8,484 nt of DNA from an uncultured Bacillota bacterium (GCA_905200435.1 CAJKKJ010000020.1:1-8484); one strand, 5' to 3'; positions 1-6,825 are shown, counted from the first letter of the stretch. The notes: generated from the sequence alone by a model not told the origin. Program-made: numbers and translations.

Positions 1-21
1 GAAAAAATAGAATTCAGGTGA
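1..21 (+). CDS. C-terminal end of an upstream gene, probably yqfC (partial)
   Basis: Only the last six codons are visible. Frame 1 reads E-K-I-E-F-R then TGA at 19-21. The start of yqfD follows at once, and yqfC precedes yqfD in Bacillus and relatives, where both belong to the mother-cell sporulation programme. A C-terminus of the form 'GKI..I.F' would suit the YqfC/YabP family as I recall it, but six residues prove nothing. An alternative ending is the TAG at 8-10 in frame 2. The identity rests on context alone. Confidence 0.35.
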   Translation, partial: EKIEFR

Positions 22-23
22 AT

Positions 24-1145
24 ATGTTAATACTAAAAGTAACTGGTAAACATAATCAGAAGTTTATTCAAAAGTTGTACCAAAATAAAATAAATTTATA
101 TAAAATAAAAAAAATATCAAAAGATGTAATATATATTTATATCAAAAAAGATGATTTAGAAAGAGTATTAAAATTAAAAACAATCTATGATGTAGAGGTA
201 GTTGGTTCAACTGGATTTATAAAATTAGAGGAACAATTTAAAAAAAATTTGATTCTTATTATATCTATGTTAATTTGTGTATTAACTATATGTGGTTTAA
301 GTCAAATTGTTTTTGAGGTTGATATAATAACAAATAATAAGAAACTAAAGGAAAATTTAAGTGAAGAATTAAAGAAGAATGGAATATATAAATATAGTTT
401 AAAAAAGAGTTATAAAGAAAAAAATAAAATTAAAAAAGTAATATTAGAAAAATATCGAAGTAATATTGAATGGTTGGAGATTGAAAATGTTGGTACAAAA
501 TGTATTTTAAAATTAGAAGAAAGAATTGGAAATGATAAGGATAATGTAAAAGAATTAAGAAATATTGTTGCCAAAAAGGATGCTGTTATTTTAGATGTGA
601 AAGCTAGTCGTGGAATTATTATGAAACGAAAGGGCGAGAGCGTAAAAAAGGGTGATATTATTATAAGTGGAAATATATATTTAAACGAAAATATTAAAGG
701 TACTGTTTCATCTGAGGGTAAAGTAATGGGTGAGGTATGGTATAAAACTAATGTTAGTTTCCCACTTTTCTATTATGAAGAAAAATTAAATGGTAATAAG
801 AGTACAAGGTATAGTATCAAATTTTTTAATAAAGAATTTAATTTGTTTAAGAAGAAAGGAAAAATAGAAAAGAATAAAATATTTGAGAGTAAAATATTTT
901 CTCTTTATAAGAATACTATATATGAAGTAGAAAAGATAGATAATGTATATAATTATGATGAAGCTATTGAAAAAGCTTTGGAACTTGGAAGAAATAATAT
1001 AAAAAGTAAACTAAATGCCGAAGAATATATTATTTATGAAAAATGTTTGAAAGTTTCTTTAAATGATAGTAAAATAGTATTAGAAGTATTTTATGCTGTA
1101 TGTGAGGATATTACAGCATACGAGAGGATTGAGCAAATTGGTTAG
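24..1145 (+). CDS. yqfD: Sporulation protein YqfD
   Basis: This is a YqfD-family membrane protein of 373 residues. In B. subtilis yqfD is transcribed with yqfC under the mother-cell sigma factor SigE; its biochemical role is unknown. The sequence shows a soluble N-terminal part, one clear membrane helix near residues 75-96, then a long Lys-rich domain. Family landmarks are N-I-V-A-K-K from residue 180, a K-G-D-I-I-I-S-G stretch around 208-215, and G-E-V-W-Y around 236-240. These can be aligned from memory with the Bacillus protein, and the length is close to it. I chose the ATG at 24 because AGGTGA (16-21) serves as its ribosome binding site. A GTG at 18 would add two residues and overlap the upstream TGA by four bases, but has no site before it. 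The 3' end overlaps the next gene. Retention of yqfD suggests a spore-forming ancestry, not proven sporulation. Confidence 0.88.
   Translation: MLILKVTGKHNQKFIQKLYQNKINLYKIKKISKDVIYIYIKKDDLERVLKLKTIYDVEVVGSTGFIKLEEQFKKNLILIISMLICVLTICGLSQIVFEVDIITNNKKLKENLSEELKKNGIYKYSLKKSYKEKNKIKKVILEKYRSNIEWLEIENVGTKCILKLEERIGNDKDNVKELRNIVAKKDAVILDVKASRGIIMKRKGESVKKGDIIISGNIYLNENIKGTVSSEGKVMGEVWYKTNVSFPLFYYEEKLNGNKSTRYSIKFFNKEFNLFKKKGKIEKNKIFESKIFSLYKNTIYEVEKIDNVYNYDEAIEKALELGRNNIKSKLNAEEYIIYEKCLKVSLNDSKIVLEVFYAVCEDITAYERIEQIG
1092..1120 (+). repeat. Perfect 9-bp inverted repeat at the yqfD/vanZ junction
   Basis: TATGCTGTA (1092-1100) and TACAGCATA (1112-1120) are exact reverse complements around an 11-base loop. 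The hairpin lies inside the last codons of yqfD and ends two bases before the AGAGG site used by the VanZ-like gene. No T-run follows, so it does not look like a terminator. It could influence coupled translation of the next gene, or be chance within coding sequence. Confidence 0.4.
1123..1127 (+). promoter_or_regulatory. Ribosome binding site deciding the vanZ start
   Basis: AGAGG lies 10 bases before a TTG at 1138 that is in frame with the VanZ-like protein. The ATG at 1093 has no such site before it and sits inside a hairpin stem. The ATG at 1165 is preceded only by a weak purine stretch. The spacing is on the long side, so this start call is moderate. Confidence 0.45.
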
Positions 1146-1752
1146 AGATGTTGTAAGAAATGTAATGGTTCAGATATGGCCGATGGTTGTAATAATTTCT
1201 GTTATATTGATATCATTTAGAATAACATATTTAGTAGTTAATCATAAGAAGTTTTATCCATATAAAGAGATACTATTATATGGTTTTGTCTTTTATATAC
1301 TATGTTTATTCTATGTTGTTACTTTTAAAGATGTTTCTTGGAGTGCGAATAATTTTATACCATTTAAGGAAATATTAAGATATGAAATAACAAGTGAAGC
1401 TTTTTATAGAAATATAATTGGTAATATGTTCATGTTTATGCCACTTGGTTTTTTTGCAGGTTATATTTTAAAACTTCAAAATGTTAAACCGGCTTTATTA
1501 ATTTCTTTTATTGTTTCAATATCAATTGAACTTACCCAATTATTTATTGGACGAGTGTTTGATATTGATGATATTATGTTAAATGTTATAGGTGGTACAC
1601 TTGGCTATTTTCTTTATAAAATAATAAATTATATACAAGATCATATGCCAAAGATATTTCAAAATGTTATTATTTATAACATACTAATTATAGTACTTGT
1701 AATTGTACTTATTATGTATTTATTAAAAATCATTAATATTTCTGGACTTTAG
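1138..1752 (+). CDS. VanZ-family membrane protein
   Basis: This is an integral membrane protein of the VanZ-like family, about 204 residues from the TTG start. VanZ itself gives low-level teicoplanin resistance in enterococci by an unclear mechanism; most chromosomal members have no assigned function. Family hallmarks are N-F-I-P-F at 72-76, a helix with N-x-x-x-F-x-P-L-G, then E131-x-x-Q134, R139 and D144-D145 with N149 and a G-G-x-x-G stretch. About six hydrophobic segments are visible, the last ending at the C-terminus. The TTG at 1138 has an AGAGG site and overlaps yqfD by eight bases; ATG at 1165 or 1093 are alternatives giving 195 or 219 residues. It occupies the place of phoH and yqfF in the B. 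subtilis order. No resistance role can be claimed. Confidence 0.82.
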   Translation: MVRDVVRNVMVQIWPMVVIISVILISFRITYLVVNHKKFYPYKEILLYGFVFYILCLFYVVTFKDVSWSANNFIPFKEILRYEITSEAFYRNIIGNMFMFMPLGFFAGYILKLQNVKPALLISFIVSISIELTQLFIGRVFDIDDIMLNVIGGTLGYFLYKIINYIQDHMPKIFQNVIIYNILIIVLVIVLIMYLLKIINISGL

Positions 1753-1787
1753 TATAAGTGATTTGATATAATTGAGGTGTGATTGTT

Positions 1788-2228
1788 ATGAGTATAGGAA
1801 TTTTTAATAAGACAGAAGAAAAAATTGATAAGAGTTTTGTGAGAAAGGTTGCAAAATATACTTTAAAAAAAATGAGTGCTAGTGATGGTGAAGTAAATAT
1901 TGTCTTTGTTGGTTTAGATGAAATCCATGAAATAAATAAGACTTATAGAGGAGTAGATAGACCAACAGATGTTATTTCATTTGCTTTAGAAGATAATGAT
2001 GATATATCTGTTTATGATGCTAGAGTTCTAGGAGATATTTATATTTGTTTAGATAAAGTACATGAACAAGCTAAGGAATATGGACATAAAGAAGAAAGAG
2101 AAATGGCTTTTTTGATTGTTCATGGATTATTACATTTACTTGGATATGATCATATGGAAAAAGAAGATGAAAAAATAATGTTTGGCTTGCAAGAGGAGAT
2201 TTTAAATGAAATGGGGATTACAAGATAA
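1788..2228 (+). CDS. ybeY: Endoribonuclease YbeY (rRNA maturation factor)
   Basis: YbeY is a single-metal-dependent endoribonuclease that takes part in 16S rRNA 3'-end maturation and late ribosome quality control in the cytoplasm. The 146-residue protein carries the family signature H112-G-L-L-H116-L-L-G-Y-D-H122, whose three histidines bind the metal. It also has the R58-P-T-D-V-I-S-F motif and the G82-D-I-Y-I strand. The length is normal. The ATG at 1788 is preferred because GAGGTG at 1774-1779 lies eight bases upstream; a GTG at 1779 would sit within that site. The gene precedes dgkA, as in many Bacillota, and its last 23 bases contain the dgkA start and binding site, so the two are probably translationally coupled. 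There is only a 35-base gap to the VanZ-like gene, with no terminator. Confidence 0.95.
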   Translation: MSIGIFNKTEEKIDKSFVRKVAKYTLKKMSASDGEVNIVFVGLDEIHEINKTYRGVDRPTDVISFALEDNDDISVYDARVLGDIYICLDKVHEQAKEYGHKEEREMAFLIVHGLLHLLGYDHMEKEDEKIMFGLQEEILNEMGITR

Positions 2229-2607
2229 AGAAATAAGAAGTGGTATAAAGGGGAATCATTTTGTAAGATATATAAAGAGTTTTGGAAATGCTTTAAATGG
2301 TATATTATATGCTATAAGATATGAACATAATTTTATAATTATAATAAGTGCGATTATAATTACCACTATACTTGGTATTTTATTTAATATAAGTATGATA
2401 GAATGGTGTTTTGTAATTGTGTGCTACGGACTTGTATTTGGGTGTGAACTTATTAATAGTGCTTTAGAAGCTACTGTTGATTTGGTAACACTTGAAAGAA
2501 AGCCACTTGCTAAAATTGCGAAGGATTGTGCGAGTGGCGCAACATTGATATTTTCAATAATGTCTTTAATAATTGGTTTATTAATATTTATACCAAGAAT
2601 AAAATGA
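2206..2607 (+). CDS. dgkA: Diacylglycerol kinase family protein (probable undecaprenol kinase)
   Basis: This is a small membrane lipid kinase of the DgkA family, 133 residues. Gram-positive members mainly phosphorylate undecaprenol to undecaprenyl phosphate, the carrier lipid for peptidoglycan and wall polymers; E. coli DgkA uses diacylglycerol. The sequence shows an N-terminal amphipathic part with S-F-x-x-A at 25-29, then three membrane helices near 43-60, 65-85 and 110-130. The catalytic signature is E81-L-I-N84-S-A-L-E88-A-x-V-D92, followed by A-K106-D107 before the third helix. The ATG at 2206 is well supported: AGAGGAG (2192-2198) lies seven bases upstream, inside ybeY. The overlap with ybeY is 23 bases. 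The ybeY-dgkA pairing is standard in the phylum. The protein would supply carrier lipid to enzymes such as the LCP protein encoded downstream. Confidence 0.93.
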   Translation: MKWGLQDKEIRSGIKGNHFVRYIKSFGNALNGILYAIRYEHNFIIIISAIIITTILGILFNISMIEWCFVIVCYGLVFGCELINSALEATVDLVTLERKPLAKIAKDCASGATLIFSIMSLIIGLLIFIPRIK

Positions 2608-2616
2608 GGTGGAAAA

Positions 2617-3351
2617 ATGAGTGTAATTGCTAGTTTAATAGCGGGTTTGTTTTTAATAAGTGGGGTACTTTTATCTTTTGGGTTTAGAAAAACTGATAAA
2701 TTTATTCAATTTATGATGGCGAGTACTTTAGGACTTGGAGCATCTTTGATAATGGTTGAATTATTACCTGATTCAGCAAGTGGAATTGGTGAAGCATTTA
2801 ATGGTTCTCATAAGTTACTTTTATTATTAGGATATATAATTATGGGATTAATAATTATGAAAATGTGTGATATTTTTATTCCTGATCATGAATTAAAAAA
2901 AGATAATAAAAAAAATCATTATCTTCATTTGGCTTTAATTATAAGTTTACCAATTATGATATATAATATAATTGTTGGCATGAAAATAAATATATCTAGT
3001 CATCCATTTATGTTAAGTTTTGGACTTGGATTTTGTAATATATTATTTGGTTTATTATTATCAGGTTTATTTTCTAAAACATTAAATAAAAAAAATCTAA
3101 TAATTACAATTAGTTTAATTAGTTTATCGGTTGTAATTGGTACTTTATTTCATATGTTTTTAGATAAATATTTAAATGTAACAGATGGTTTGATGACTTT
3201 GATTGGAACTGTTAATTTGGGAATGATTATTTATGTCATTTTAGGAGAATTATTTTTAAATTTATTAAAAGCAAAAGATACATATATAACAATACTTGGA
3301 ATAGTTTTTGGAACAATATTACTATTTATTAGTCATTTGTTCTACTTATAG
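2617..3351 (+). CDS. ZIP-fold membrane protein with degenerate metal-binding motifs
   Basis: This 244-residue protein has eight hydrophobic segments and the overall pattern of ZIP-family divalent metal transporters (as in GufA/ZupT types). The second helix, A-S-T-L-G-L-G-A with E-L-L-P-D at 48-52, and the seventh, with Y206-V-I-L-G-E211, match the family. However, the helix-4 motif H-N-x-P-E-G appears as Y116-N-I-I-V-G121, and the helix-5 motif Q/H-N-x-P-E-G as C140-N-I-L-F-G145. The Asn and Gly remain, but the His, Pro and Glu are gone in both. In ZIP structures these residues form the binuclear metal site. Metal transport by the usual mechanism is therefore doubtful. The ATG at 2617 follows GAGGTGG (2606-2612), which overlaps the dgkA stop. 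It could have another substrate or a non-transport role. The ZIP assignment is from motif pattern by eye. Confidence 0.6.
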   Translation: MSVIASLIAGLFLISGVLLSFGFRKTDKFIQFMMASTLGLGASLIMVELLPDSASGIGEAFNGSHKLLLLLGYIIMGLIIMKMCDIFIPDHELKKDNKKNHYLHLALIISLPIMIYNIIVGMKINISSHPFMLSFGLGFCNILFGLLLSGLFSKTLNKKNLIITISLISLSVVIGTLFHMFLDKYLNVTDGLMTLIGTVNLGMIIYVILGELFLNLLKAKDTYITILGIVFGTILLFISHLFYL

Positions 3352-3359
3352 GAGGAAAT

Positions 3360-4046
3360 ATGACACCACATATAAAAGCTTTAAAGGATGAAATTGCAGA
3401 TACTGTTTTAATGCCAGGTGATCCTAAGCGAGCTAAATTTATTGCAGAAAATTATTTAGAAAATTATAAACTTGTAAGTGATGTGAGAGGAATACTTGCT
3501 TATACAGGTTATTATAAAAATAAAAAATTAACAATTATGGCATCTGGTATGGGAAATGCTAGTATGGGGATATATTCATATGAATTATATAAGTTTTATG
3601 ATGTAGAAAATATCATTCGTATTGGTTCTTGCGGAGCTTATAGTCCTAAATTAAATGTATATGATGTATTACTTGTAAATTCTTGTTATTCAGAATCTAC
3701 TTATGGACTAGTTCAAAATGGTGATACTGATAATATTTTATATTCTAATAGTGATTTAAATGATAAAATATTAAAATTAGGTTATAATATTATTGTTGGC
3801 AGGGTTCATTCATGTGATGCTTTTTATAATAATTTGAATATAAATGAACTATATGAAAAACATGAATGTTTAGCAGTTGAAATGGAGTCGTTTGCTCTAT
3901 TTCATAATGCTAAAGCTTTGAATAAAAAAGCTGCTTGTTTGCTTACAGTATCAGATTCATTGGTTACTGGGGCTTCTTTAGATGCAGAAGCAAGAGAAAA
4001 AAGTTTTAAAGAGATGATCGAAATCGCACTAAAATCAGTATTATAA
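3360..4046 (+). CDS. deoD: Purine nucleoside phosphorylase DeoD-type
   Basis: DeoD catalyses phosphorolysis of purine (deoxy)ribonucleosides to free base and (deoxy)ribose 1-phosphate in cytoplasmic purine salvage. The 228-residue protein aligns closely with E. coli DeoD. H4 matches the subunit-interface histidine. Phosphate-site residues are G20 (in M-P-G-D-P), R24, R43, R87 and S90 of R-I-G-S-C-G. The ribose-binding V-E174-M-E176 and the catalytic Asp of T-V-S-D199 are present, with R212 at the place of E. coli Arg217. The active site thus looks intact. The C-terminus ends at the E. coli core without its short tail. The ATG at 3360 has GGAGG at 3351-3355, four bases upstream; the first G of that site is the last base of the preceding stop codon. 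It is probably co-transcribed with the upstream genes. Confidence 0.95.
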   Translation: MTPHIKALKDEIADTVLMPGDPKRAKFIAENYLENYKLVSDVRGILAYTGYYKNKKLTIMASGMGNASMGIYSYELYKFYDVENIIRIGSCGAYSPKLNVYDVLLVNSCYSESTYGLVQNGDTDNILYSNSDLNDKILKLGYNIIVGRVHSCDAFYNNLNINELYEKHECLAVEMESFALFHNAKALNKKAACLLTVSDSLVTGASLDAEAREKSFKEMIEIALKSVL

Positions 4047-4060
4047 ATACTGACTTTTTA
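4031..4060 (+). terminator. Weak terminator-like hairpin over the deoD stop
   Basis: TCAGTATT (4035-4042) pairs with AATACTGA (4046-4053) around a three-base loop, followed by a C and five Ts (4055-4059); flanking A and T runs can extend the stem past one mismatch. The deoD stop (TAA, 4044-4046) sits in and next to the loop. The stem is AT-rich, and the next gene's ribosome binding site follows closely with no clear promoter, so partial termination or attenuation is likelier than a full stop. Confidence 0.5.
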
Positions 4061-4073
4061 AAAGGAGGGAAAA

Positions 4074-5300
4074 ATGAGATTACATACTTTAAAAACAGAT
4101 AAATTTAAAACTGTTTATATAAGGGTTGATTTTAGAAGAAAAATCAAAAAAGAAGAAATAACTAAGAGAAATATACTTGCTGATATGTTAAATAGGGGAA
4201 CTAAAAATTATCAGACTGAAAGAGAAATGATTATTCAAAGTGAAGAATTATATAATGCTAATTATGGGTATAATGTATGTTCATCGGGTAATTATTCAAT
4301 AATGAGTTTTAGTATAACATCATTAAGTGATAAATATACTGAAAGTGGTAATTTAGAAAAAGTAATTAAATTTTTAATGGACATGCTATTTAATCCCAAT
4401 GTTAATAATAAATCATTTGATGAGAAAACACTTAATTTGAGTAAAAATTATATTAGAAAATATATAGAAGATATTTATGATAGTCCAAGAAGATATGCCA
4501 GATCGAGAATAAGAGAAATAATGAGTCCAAATAGTCCTTTTTCTTATCATCAAGATGGCTATATTGAAGATTTAGAAAAAATTGATGGCCATAATTTATA
4601 TGAGTATTATTTAAATGTTTTAAAAAATGATGTTGTTGATATATATGTAATTGGTGAGTATGGTAATTTAGATATTTTAAATAATTATTTTAAAGAAAGT
4701 AAAGAAAAAAAATTAAATCATATTATTGAACATAAAAAATATAGGACAAGTTTAAAAAAAGTTGTTGAATCAAGAAATGTTAGACAAAGTACTTTTGCTT
4801 TGGGATGTAAAATTGAACCAATGGATGCTTTTGAAATGCAATATGTTGCTAGTATATATTCCTTTATATTAGGTGGTTCTCCTGATAGTAAATTATTTAC
4901 AAATGTAAGAGAAAAGAATTCTTTGTGCTATAGTATTTCAAGTATGATCGCACCTGTTACAAATAGTATGTTTATATATGCTGGAATTGATAAGAAAGAC
5001 TATAGAAAAGTATTAAAAGAAACTATAAATCAAATAGATGCTATGAGTAAGGGAGAATTTACAGAAAAAGATATTGAAAATGCTAAAGCAACTTATAAAA
5101 GTAGTTTAAAAGAAATATATGATTCTTTAGTTAGTCTTGCTAGTACAATTGCAAGTATGGAATATTTAATGTATGATTCGTTAGAAGATAGAATTAAAAA
5201 AATTGATATGGTTACTAAAGATGATATTATTAAATTGAGCAAAAAAATTAAATTAGATTCTGTTTATTTATTAAAGGGGGTATTAGATGAAAACAATTAA
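4074..5300 (+). CDS. yfmF: M16-family non-catalytic subunit, YfmF (YmfF) type
   Basis: This is a 408-residue M16 (pitrilysin-type) metallopeptidase homologue of the B. subtilis YmfF group, which databases name EF-P 5-aminopentanol modification-associated protein YfmF. The zinc motif H-x-x-E-H is absent: the corresponding region reads L-A-D-M-L-N-R-G-T-K around residues 35-44. The C-terminal half does keep the substrate-binding signature, L-F-T-N-V-R279-E-K with L284-C-Y286, whose Arg and Tyr contact substrate in M16 enzymes. It is thus the expected non-catalytic partner of the next gene product. The start at 4074 follows AAGGAGGG (4062-4069). The stop overlaps the yfmH start by 14 bases, and the ribosome binding site of yfmH lies in the last codons, so the two subunits are probably made in coupled amounts. 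The molecular substrate is not known from the sequence. Confidence 0.82.
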   Translation: MRLHTLKTDKFKTVYIRVDFRRKIKKEEITKRNILADMLNRGTKNYQTEREMIIQSEELYNANYGYNVCSSGNYSIMSFSITSLSDKYTESGNLEKVIKFLMDMLFNPNVNNKSFDEKTLNLSKNYIRKYIEDIYDSPRRYARSRIREIMSPNSPFSYHQDGYIEDLEKIDGHNLYEYYLNVLKNDVVDIYVIGEYGNLDILNNYFKESKEKKLNHIIEHKKYRTSLKKVVESRNVRQSTFALGCKIEPMDAFEMQYVASIYSFILGGSPDSKLFTNVREKNSLCYSISSMIAPVTNSMFIYAGIDKKDYRKVLKETINQIDAMSKGEFTEKDIENAKATYKSSLKEIYDSLVSLASTIASMEYLMYDSLEDRIKKIDMVTKDDIIKLSKKIKLDSVYLLKGVLDENN

Positions 5301-6561
5301 TTTATCTCATTTAGATTTAAATATGTATTATGAAAAAATAAATGATTTAGATGTTTATGTTATTCCTAAAGAAAAGCAAGAAAGTGTATATGCTGTTTTA
5401 ACAACTAATTATGGTTCTATTCATAATAAATTTATTTTAGATGATAAAGAAATAGTTATGCCTCTTGGTGTTGCGCACTTTTTAGAACACAAAATGTTTG
5501 AAAGTGAAAATGGTGTTGATCCTTTTAGTTTTTATGCGGAAAAAGGAGCAGATGCTAATGCTAGTACATCATATTTTAAAACTAGTTACTTATTTTCTGG
5601 AAGTGATAATTTTAAAGAGAATTTGAAATTTTTACTTGAGTATACTAACAAGCCTTACTTTACTAAAGAAAATGTCCAAAAAGAACAAGGAATAATTGGA
5701 CAAGAAATAGAGATGGTAAGAGATGATCCTTATAGAAGAATGTATGAAGAAATAATGAGTAATGTATTTATAAATCATCCTATTAAAGATTCAGTAATTG
5801 GATCAAGAGAAAGTATTGCAAAAATTACAGAAGATGATTTATATACAATTTATAAGTGCTTTTATAGAAATTCTAATATGTTTTTGGTTGTTACAGGTAA
5901 TGTTAAATATAAAGATGTATTTGATATTGTTAAAAAATATAGAAATGATGTTAAAGAAAAAGTTAATGTTAAAAAAATAAAATATGATGAACCAGATAGA
6001 GTAAATAGGGAATCTAGTACTTTAATTATGGATGTTACGATTCCTAAAGTAAGTATGTCATATAAAATAAATATTGATTCTTTAAAACTTGATGTAATTA
6101 ATATTATGAGTTATGCTAGTATTTACTTAAATAGTAAATTTGGGGGAGCTTCAATTTTTAATGAAAAATTAAAAAACATGGGGATTATATCAGAAACTTG
6201 TGGATTTGATTATGATGTTATAGATAATCATTTGGTATTAACAATATTTGGTGAAAGTAAAGATTATAATGAATTACTTGAATATATTGAAAGAGAAATA
6301 CATAATACTAGTTTTGATGAAAATACATTTTTTAGAAGTAAAAAAGTTTTAAAGAGTAACTTAATATATATGAGTGAAAATATATATTCAATGAATGATA
6401 GTATTACTACTTCTATTATAAAATATGGTAAATATGAAGATAGATATAATATTATTGATAAATTAAATATTAAAGATTATGAGTTATTTATTAATAGTTT
6501 AAATTTTGATAATAAATCAAGTTTAATTATAAAAAAACAGATTAATTTAATAAAAAATTGA
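5287..6561 (+). CDS. yfmH: M16-family zinc peptidase, YfmH (YmfH) type
   Basis: This is the catalytic M16 partner, 424 residues. The inverted zinc motif H64-F-L-E67-H68 is intact, and E140 in I-I-G-Q-E-I is the likely third metal ligand, followed by the usual R-D-D-P stretch at 145-148. The C-terminal half is more divergent: where the Arg/Tyr substrate-binding pair is expected, it reads F-N-E-K-L-K with no such pair. It therefore probably works as a heterodimer with YfmF. B. subtilis YmfH is the named relative; databases link this family to 5-aminopentanol-modified elongation factor P, but whether the enzyme cleaves a peptide in that pathway is not something I can show here. The ATG at 5287 follows a G-run (5276-5280) six bases upstream. 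It ends with TGA, which overlaps the -35 box of the secG promoter. Confidence 0.85.
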   Translation: MKTINLSHLDLNMYYEKINDLDVYVIPKEKQESVYAVLTTNYGSIHNKFILDDKEIVMPLGVAHFLEHKMFESENGVDPFSFYAEKGADANASTSYFKTSYLFSGSDNFKENLKFLLEYTNKPYFTKENVQKEQGIIGQEIEMVRDDPYRRMYEEIMSNVFINHPIKDSVIGSRESIAKITEDDLYTIYKCFYRNSNMFLVVTGNVKYKDVFDIVKKYRNDVKEKVNVKKIKYDEPDRVNRESSTLIMDVTIPKVSMSYKINIDSLKLDVINIMSYASIYLNSKFGGASIFNEKLKNMGIISETCGFDYDVIDNHLVLTIFGESKDYNELLEYIEREIHNTSFDENTFFRSKKVLKSNLIYMSENIYSMNDSITTSIIKYGKYEDRYNIIDKLNIKDYELFINSLNFDNKSSLIIKKQINLIKN

Positions 6562-6586
6562 CTTTAGTTAGATTATATAATATAAT
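6558..6586 (+). promoter_or_regulatory. SigA-type promoter for secG
   Basis: TTGACT (6558-6563) and TATAAT (6581-6586) are separated by 17 bases, an almost ideal vegetative promoter. The -35 box overlaps the yfmH stop codon. Transcription would start near 6593, just ahead of the ribosome binding site. secG therefore has its own start and need not depend on the upstream operon. Confidence 0.8.
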
Positions 6587-6599
6587 TTATTGTAGTTAT

Positions 6600-6604
6600 G
6601 GAGG
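6600..6604 (+). promoter_or_regulatory. Ribosome binding site deciding the secG start
   Basis: GGAGG lies five bases before the ATG at 6610. The in-frame ATG at 6598 overlaps this site and has none of its own, so the shorter protein is preferred. Confidence 0.8.
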
Positions 6605-6609
6605 AAAAC

Positions 6610-6825
6610 ATGTTAAAAATTATATTAATTATAGTATGTATATTACTTATTGCAATAGTTTTATTACAAAGTGGAAAGGCAGAATCTGCTGCTGGAGCAT
6701 TTACAGGTGGTAATGAAAATTTATTCGCGAATAGAAAAGAACGTGGTGGAGAACTATTTATAAGTAGATTAACTTTTGTTCTTGGAATGATATTTTTTAT
6801 TCTTTGTATGTACATTGGATTCTAA
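6610..6825 (+). CDS. secG: Preprotein translocase subunit SecG
   Basis: SecG is the small third component of the SecYEG channel and aids SecA-driven protein export across the cytoplasmic membrane. The 71-residue protein has the normal two-helix form: residues 2-19 and 52-70 are hydrophobic. They are joined by the conserved loop V-L-L-Q20-S-G-K-A-E, then a Gly-rich stretch with F31-T-G-G, N-L-F, and R45-G-G-E-L-F with L54-T55 entering the second helix. An ATG at 6598 would add four residues but sits on the ribosome binding site. The gene is flanked by its own promoter and terminator, making it a monocistronic unit. In many Bacillota secG is followed by rnr and smpB; here an LCP gene follows instead. 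Confidence 0.93.
   Translation: MLKIILIIVCILLIAIVLLQSGKAESAAGAFTGGNENLFANRKERGGELFISRLTFVLGMIFFILCMYIGF

Noticed and set aside
1138..1752. Glycopeptide (teicoplanin) resistance gene
   Set aside because: Only family membership is seen. No vanA/vanH/vanX or vanR/vanS genes are present, and chromosomal VanZ-like proteins are common in organisms without such resistance.
1743..1772. Possible promoter before ybeY: TGGACT, 18-base spacer, TGA-TATAAT (1767-1772)
   Set aside because: The sequence match is fair, but the start would fall near 1779, at the last base of the GAGGTG ribosome binding site, leaving ybeY with almost no leader. Operon transcription from upstream is likelier.
5798..5980. Open reading frame of 60 codons on the + strand inside yfmH
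   Set aside because: It lies wholly within yfmH in another frame, has no ribosome binding site, and its composition is what AT-rich out-of-frame DNA gives.
6573..6815. Open reading frame of 80 codons on the minus strand opposite secG
   Set aside because: It is an antisense shadow of secG. The translation shows no family features, and the + strand has a recognisable SecG with promoter, ribosome binding site and terminator.
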